From Haematococcus lacustris (lineage: Eukaryota; Chlorophyta; Chlorophyceae; Chlamydomonadales; Haematococcaceae), in assembly GCA_030144725.1 (NCBI GenBank), contig JASKMD010000008.1, forward strand, positions 20,162,029 to 20,226,028: a stretch of DNA of 64,000 nt, in the 5' to 3' direction. How positions within the stretch are numbered: position 1 is the first letter of the stretch; every line of letters starts with the position of its first letter. The notes under the pieces are model-generated. The model had not been told where the DNA came from. It did not search any database and saw only the letters and a program-made list of their open reading frames with translations. Shown in pieces: positions 59,901 to 64,000 of the stretch. The translations under genes and the position numbers were made by a program.

Positions 59901-62474
59901 GGGCACTGCTGCTGCTGCTGCTGCTGCTGCTGGTATGGCCATGGCTTGGCTGGCTGCTGACCTTGCTGCTACCACCCCCCTCCCCACTGCCTCCAGCACC
60001 CCCACTGCCGCCCTCACCCTCCCCTGGGTCATGAAGCCTGGGGCCGCTGGGCTGTGCACTGGCTTCCCCCTCAGCACAGCCAGGGCTGGGGCCTGGGGGG
60101 TCCTCCCCCCCTCCCTGCCCTGGATCCCCCTCCTCTTCCCCGCACTGGGGCGTGGTCTGGCCAGCAAGGGGGTCACCTGCGCCTTGCAGCCCTGATGCCG
60201 GCCAGGACCCTGCCGCCGGACCCTGGCCCCCCTGCCCCGCCTGCCACGCGTCCTGCGCCTGCTCCATGATGTCGGGGGGGTAGGGCCAGGGCCGGAAGAC
60301 GAGGCTATGCACCGCCCGGCTGCTCTGCAATAGGTGGGGCAGCTCAGCTGACAAGCTAAGGCCAGACCCTCCCCCTTCCCCTTGGCCACCCCCCCGCCCC
60401 CGCCCCCCGCCCCCGCCCCCACCCCCTGCCCCATGTGCCTGGCCCTCCCCTTCTGTTCCGCCACCCGGCAGCGGGTCCTGCGCCCCAGAGCCTGCCCAGC
60501 GGCCTGCTCCCTGAGCCCCAGGCCCCCTGGCTGCTGCTGCTGCTGCTGCTGTCCAGGCTGGCGGGTGGTGGGGTGAGTGACGCTCCGGGTCTGGCTGGTC
60601 CAGCTTCAGCTGCAGGGGCTCTCGCGGGTCAAGGTGCCGCCTGCTCAGCCGCACCTCACGGTCGTGACCTGGACGAGCTTTGCCTGCAACAGTGTGGTGG
60701 GTGGCACTCATAGGGGCAGGGGCAGGGGCAGGGGCAGGGGCAGGGGCAGGGGCAGGGGCAGGGGCAGGGGCAGGGGCAGGGGCAGGGGCAGGGGCAGGGG
60801 CAGGGGCAGGGGCAGGGGCAGGGGCAGGGGCAGGGGCAGGGGCAGGGGCAGGGGCAGGGGCAGGGGCAGGGGCAGGGGCAGGGGCAGGGGCAGGGGCAGG
60901 GGCAGGGGCAGGGGCAGGGAGTAGAGTGCAGTGGCCTCCAAGCTGGCTTGCCCACAGGCATGGTGCGCCCCTTACCTGTGGTGAGCAAGGGTGGGGCAGC
61001 CCACACGGCCAGCCCCAACCTGTTGCATGGGCCCTGCCAGGCGTCAGACTCCCCTCCCCCCTGGCTGATTGTGTAAGGGGAGGTCTTGGCCATCATGCAG
61101 CTGCGTGTAGGCCCAGCCGCTGCTGCTGCTGCTGCTGCTGCTCCTGCTGCTGCTGCTGCCACGCCCTCCACGGAGTCGCTGGGCGAGGCGTTGTCAGGGG
61201 CTGCTGCCTGGTCAGGGGCTGGGGCGGTGGAGGGAGGCAGGGGGGTGTAGGGGGGGCTCCGGGTGGTGGGGGGGTGCAGGGGGGTGTGTGGGTGCAGGGG
61301 GGGGTGTGGGTGGGTTTGCTGCCAGCTCTGGATGGAGCGGGCGAATGCGGTGATGACCTGCGTGGGGCGGAGGAGGGGGCAGCTAGGAGGGCGGTGTGGG
61401 GGGATGCTGGATATGCTGGATATGTCTCAAGGGCTGTGGACCCCCCTCCCTCAAATCGCTCGCAACAAAATGAGTGATGTCCTCTGATAAAAATCTGAAA
61501 TCGCATCACTATGTGTGATGTCCTCTAATTTTACAATTTGAAAACTATAAACTTAACATAAACTCAAAAACAGCACATACAAACCCGGTCCCTTCCTAAG
61601 CTAAGCCATGCAAGGATGAAGGTGTTGGTCGGGAGGATGAAGGTCTGGTCGGGAAAAAAAGTCCAGTGGACAGGGAATGGGGCGTGCTGCAGGGATGGGA
61701 TTTGTGGCTTTTGAGGATTGCCTGGTGCGCCTGTGTGATAGTGGAGGGAGCTTCCCCTCAAGCCTGAACCCTGAACCCTGAACCCTGAACCCTGAACCCT
61801 GAACCCTGAACCCTGAACCCTGAACCCTGAACCCTGAACCCTGAATCCTGAACCCTGAACCCTGAATCCTCATCCCTGAACCCTGAACCCTGAACCCCCT
61901 GAAGCCGTAACCCTGTGCCACAGTGAATGGGGTTAGGGGCATGCCAGTCAAACCTCATGCCGATAACACTGACATTTGATACTTGCGTTATACCTGCATG
62001 ACACTGACCCATGTTTGACGAACATTATGGTGCTTTCAAGCGCTTGAAAAAGCCACACTGAAGACATGACATATTGGGCACACTTTCTCACTCTCACATC
62101 ACACCCTGGTCACACTAACACGTTTAGGACCCCACCTGGTTCGGAGCCACTTCATCGTAGACCATCTCATCATCGCTGTCCTCCTCCTCCTCCTCCTCCT
62201 CCTCCCCCACACCCCCCTCCCCGTCGCTGCTGCCCCCGCCCCCTCCCCCCTCCCCACCCCCCTCCCCATCCTGCTTCCCTGATGGCCTGGCATCTGAGCG
62301 ACCAGGCTTGCGGCCCCTACCCGCCTTGGCTGGGGCATGAGGTCTGCCACAGCTCAGGCACATGTTGCTGGAGATGCCACAGACGGCAGAGGAGGAGGAG
62401 GAGGAGGTGGAGGTGGAGGTGGAGGGGGGCTCAGGCATCTGCTCACCACTCTCCTCCTCATGCCCCTCCATCAC
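56973..62474 (-). CDS. unidentified multi-exon gene, low-complexity rich
   Basis: Family not recognised. Minus-strand pieces, 5' to 3': 62474-62137 (Ser- and acid-rich, CGISSNMCLSCGRPHAP, ends DEMVYDEVAPNQ at a GT donor); about 61360-60950 (VITAFARSIQSWQQ ... AKTSPYTISQGGGESDAWQG); within 60700-59060, FLLLPPQCSAAQLKAMLAPY and LWSLRLSGYHALDLTQLPGV; about 58510-58390 (VGMTVHIGTDKSVSEPHLPL); about 58118-57936 (PRLWLWVVLSPLMPVVLFTR, a membrane segment); 57608-57353 (FVLRSMRVHGLHLAMWVKQG, donor after VEDE); 57196-56973 (EGLVFMTFYRTPEGEQEEDD to the stop). Several blocks look conserved (Trp/Arg-rich, no simple repeats), so a real protein is likely. Exon borders are approximate and two genes are possible. 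Long hexanucleotide arrays lie between exons. Confidence 0.45.
58709..58998. repeat. (CCCCTC)n then (CCCCTG)n hexanucleotide array
   Basis: About 14 CCCCTC units followed by about 33 CCCCTG units. The clean switch from one unit to the other suggests one arose from the other by expansion of a point variant. All six frames stay open; I treat it as non-coding. Confidence 0.95.
60713..60918. repeat. (GGGGCA)n hexanucleotide array
   Basis: About 34 perfect units, the reverse complement class of the CCCCTG array 2 kb away, so the two form an inverted pair. Confidence 0.95.
61762..61905. repeat. (CCCTGAA)n heptanucleotide array
   Basis: About 19 units, with a few CCCTGAAT and TCATCCC variants near the right end. 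It differs by one base from the plant telomere repeat CCCTAAA. Lies in 61480-62130, otherwise AT-richer and without a gene. Confidence 0.9.
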
Positions 62475-62585
62475 CGCGGGCTCTGGGCCTGATGTGCGTC
62501 AACAACGAGCACCACAGACAATACCACCGTCAATACCGCGATCGTCATCGCAACCCCCAGCCCCACGCCCTGCCCCTGCCCTTGG

Positions 62586-64000
62586 AATTGGCCTTGCCCT
62601 TGTCCCTCCCCTTGCCCTGCCTCTACCCCTGCCTTTGGCCTTGCCCTTGTCCCTCCCCTTGCCCTGCCTCTACCCCTGCCTTTGGCCTTGCCCTTGTCCC
62701 TGCCCTTGCCCTGCCTCTACCCCTGCCTTTGGCCTTGCCCTTGTCCCTGCCCTTGCCCTGCCTCTACCCCTGCCTTTGGCCTTGCCCTTGTCCCTCCCCT
62801 TGCCCTGCCTCTACCCCTGCCTTTGGCCTTGCCCTTGTCCCTGCCCTTGCCCTGCCTCTACCCCTGCCTTTGGCCTTGCCCTTGTCCCTGCCCTTGCCCT
62901 GCCTCTACCCCTGCCTTTGGCCTTGCCCTTGTCCCTGCCCTTGCCCTGCCTCTACCCCTGCCTTTGGCCTTGCCCTTGTCCCTGCCCTTGCCCTGCCTCT
63001 ACCCCTGCCTTTGGCCTTGCCCTTGTCCCTGCCCTTGCCCTGCCTCTACCCCTGCCTTTGGCCTTGCCCTTGTCCCTGCCCTTGCCCTGCCTCTACCCCT
63101 GCCTTTGGCCTTGCCCTTGTCCCTGCCCTTGCCCTGCCTCTACCCCTGCCTTTGGCCTTGCCCTTGTCCCTGCCCTTGCCCTGCCTCTACCCCTGCCTTT
63201 GGCCTTGCCCTTGTCCCTGCCCTTGCCCTGCCTCTACCCCTGCCTTTGGCCTTGCCCTTGTCCCTGCCCTTGCCCTGCCTCTACCCCTGCCTTTGGCCTT
63301 GCCCTTGTCCCTGCCCTTGCCCTGCCTCTACCCCTGCCTTTGGCCTTGCCCTTGTCCCTGCCCTTGCCCTGCCTCTCCCCCTGCCTTTGGCCTTGCCCTT
63401 GTCCCTCCCCTTGCCCTGCCTCTCCCCCTGCCTTTGGCCTTGCCCTTGTCCCTGCCCTTGCCCTGCCTCTACCCCTGCCTTTGGCCTTGCCCTTGTCCCT
63501 GCCCTTGCCCTGCCTCTACCCCTGCCTTTGGCCTTGCCCTTGTCCCTGCCCTTGCCCTGCCTCTACCCTTGCCTTTGGCCTTGCCCTTGTCCCTCCCCTT
63601 GCCCTGCCTCTCCCCCTGCCTTTGGCCTTGCCCTTGTCCCTCCCCTTGCCCTGCCTCTACCCCTGCCTTTGGCCTTGCCCTTGTCCCTGCCCTTGCCCTG
63701 CCTCTACCCCTGCCTTTGGCCTTGCCCTTGTCCCTGCCCTTGCCCTGCCTCTACCCCTGCCTTTGGCCTTGCCCTTGTCCCTGCCCTTGCCCTGCCTCTA
63801 CCCCTGCCTTTGGCCTTGCCCTTGTCCCTCCCCTTGCCCTGCCTCTCCCCCTGCCTTTGGCCTTGCCCTTGTCCCTCCCCTTGCCCTGCCTCTCCCCCTG
63901 CCTTTGGCCTTGCCCTTGTCCCTGCCCTTGCCCTGCCTCTACCCCTGCCTTTGGCCTTGCCCTTGTCCCTGCCCTTGCCCTGCCTCTACCCCTGCCTTTG
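62586..64000. repeat. 47-bp satellite running off the right edge
   Basis: About 30 units of 47 bp, GCCTTGCCCTTGTCCCTGCC then CTTGCCCTGCCTCTACCCCTGCCTTTG. Variants are few and recur (TCCCTCCCC for TCCCTGCCC, TCTCCCC for TCTACCC), which indicates ongoing homogenisation. The unit is not a multiple of three, so no long frame survives. Full array length unknown. Confidence 0.95.

Noticed and set aside
60680..60940. Gly/Ala-rich ORF across the GGGGCA array
   Set aside because: Same reason: homopolymeric dipeptide output in several frames.
61762..61905. A chromosome end
   Set aside because: The repeat is CCCTGAA, not a known algal telomere sequence, and complex sequence continues on both sides.
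62586..64000. CRISPR-like or coding array
   Set aside because: No spacers between 47-bp units, and the period is not divisible by three.

Overview
The window is nuclear DNA of a green alga, most likely a chlamydomonadalean chlorophyte; Haematococcus is my best guess, from recall of similar proteins. Signs of this are GC-rich sequence, many short GT-AG introns, frequent CTG/CAG runs and low-complexity coding stretches, plant-type genes (UPL3, a DUF679/DMP protein, PASTICCINO2, a plastid-type 3-isopropylmalate dehydrogenase), and a dense load of mobile-element relics. Coding sequence was assembled by eye from exon pieces; where I say phases agree, I checked exon lengths and splice phases.

Layout. 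1-9525 (-): a UPL3/KAKTUS-type HECT ubiquitin ligase, cut by the left edge at the start of its HECT domain. 10-21.4 kb: a graveyard of Fanzor genes (eukaryotic TnpB-like RNA-guided nucleases). It holds one apparently intact five-exon copy (11796-14664, -), at least five broken copies on both strands, and a DMP-family membrane gene (15.1-18.3 kb, +) in between. 21.4-26.1 kb (+): an unidentified gene. 26975-29435 (+): 3-hydroxyacyl-CoA dehydratase PAS2. 30.4-34.8 kb (+): two tandem REXO4-like DEDDh exonucleases. 36327-39325 (+): a YtcJ/LAF3-type amidohydrolase. 40539-43010 (-): 3-isopropylmalate dehydrogenase.

43.7-51.9 kb is mobile-element territory: a 5'-truncated LINE with a poly(A) tail, two copies of a unit joining a Fanzor tail to a conserved non-coding block and a second ORF, a TA-flanked MITE, and a nested insertion with a 6-bp target duplication. 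52.3-55.9 kb (+): a DUF1295 steroid-reductase-like membrane protein, with a 24-bp minisatellite in one intron. 57-62.5 kb (-): an unidentified low-complexity-rich gene. From 62.6 kb to the right edge the sequence is a 47-bp satellite.

The housekeeping genes look like unrelated neighbours rather than a pathway. The most interesting system is the Fanzor family. The intact copy keeps the D-E-D catalytic triad, and a roughly 220-bp non-coding block just downstream of the Fanzor stop codon recurs beside four Fanzor 3' ends. It carries a hairpin whose pairing is kept despite base changes. It is a good candidate for the Fanzor guide (omega/f) RNA, but that needs RNA data.
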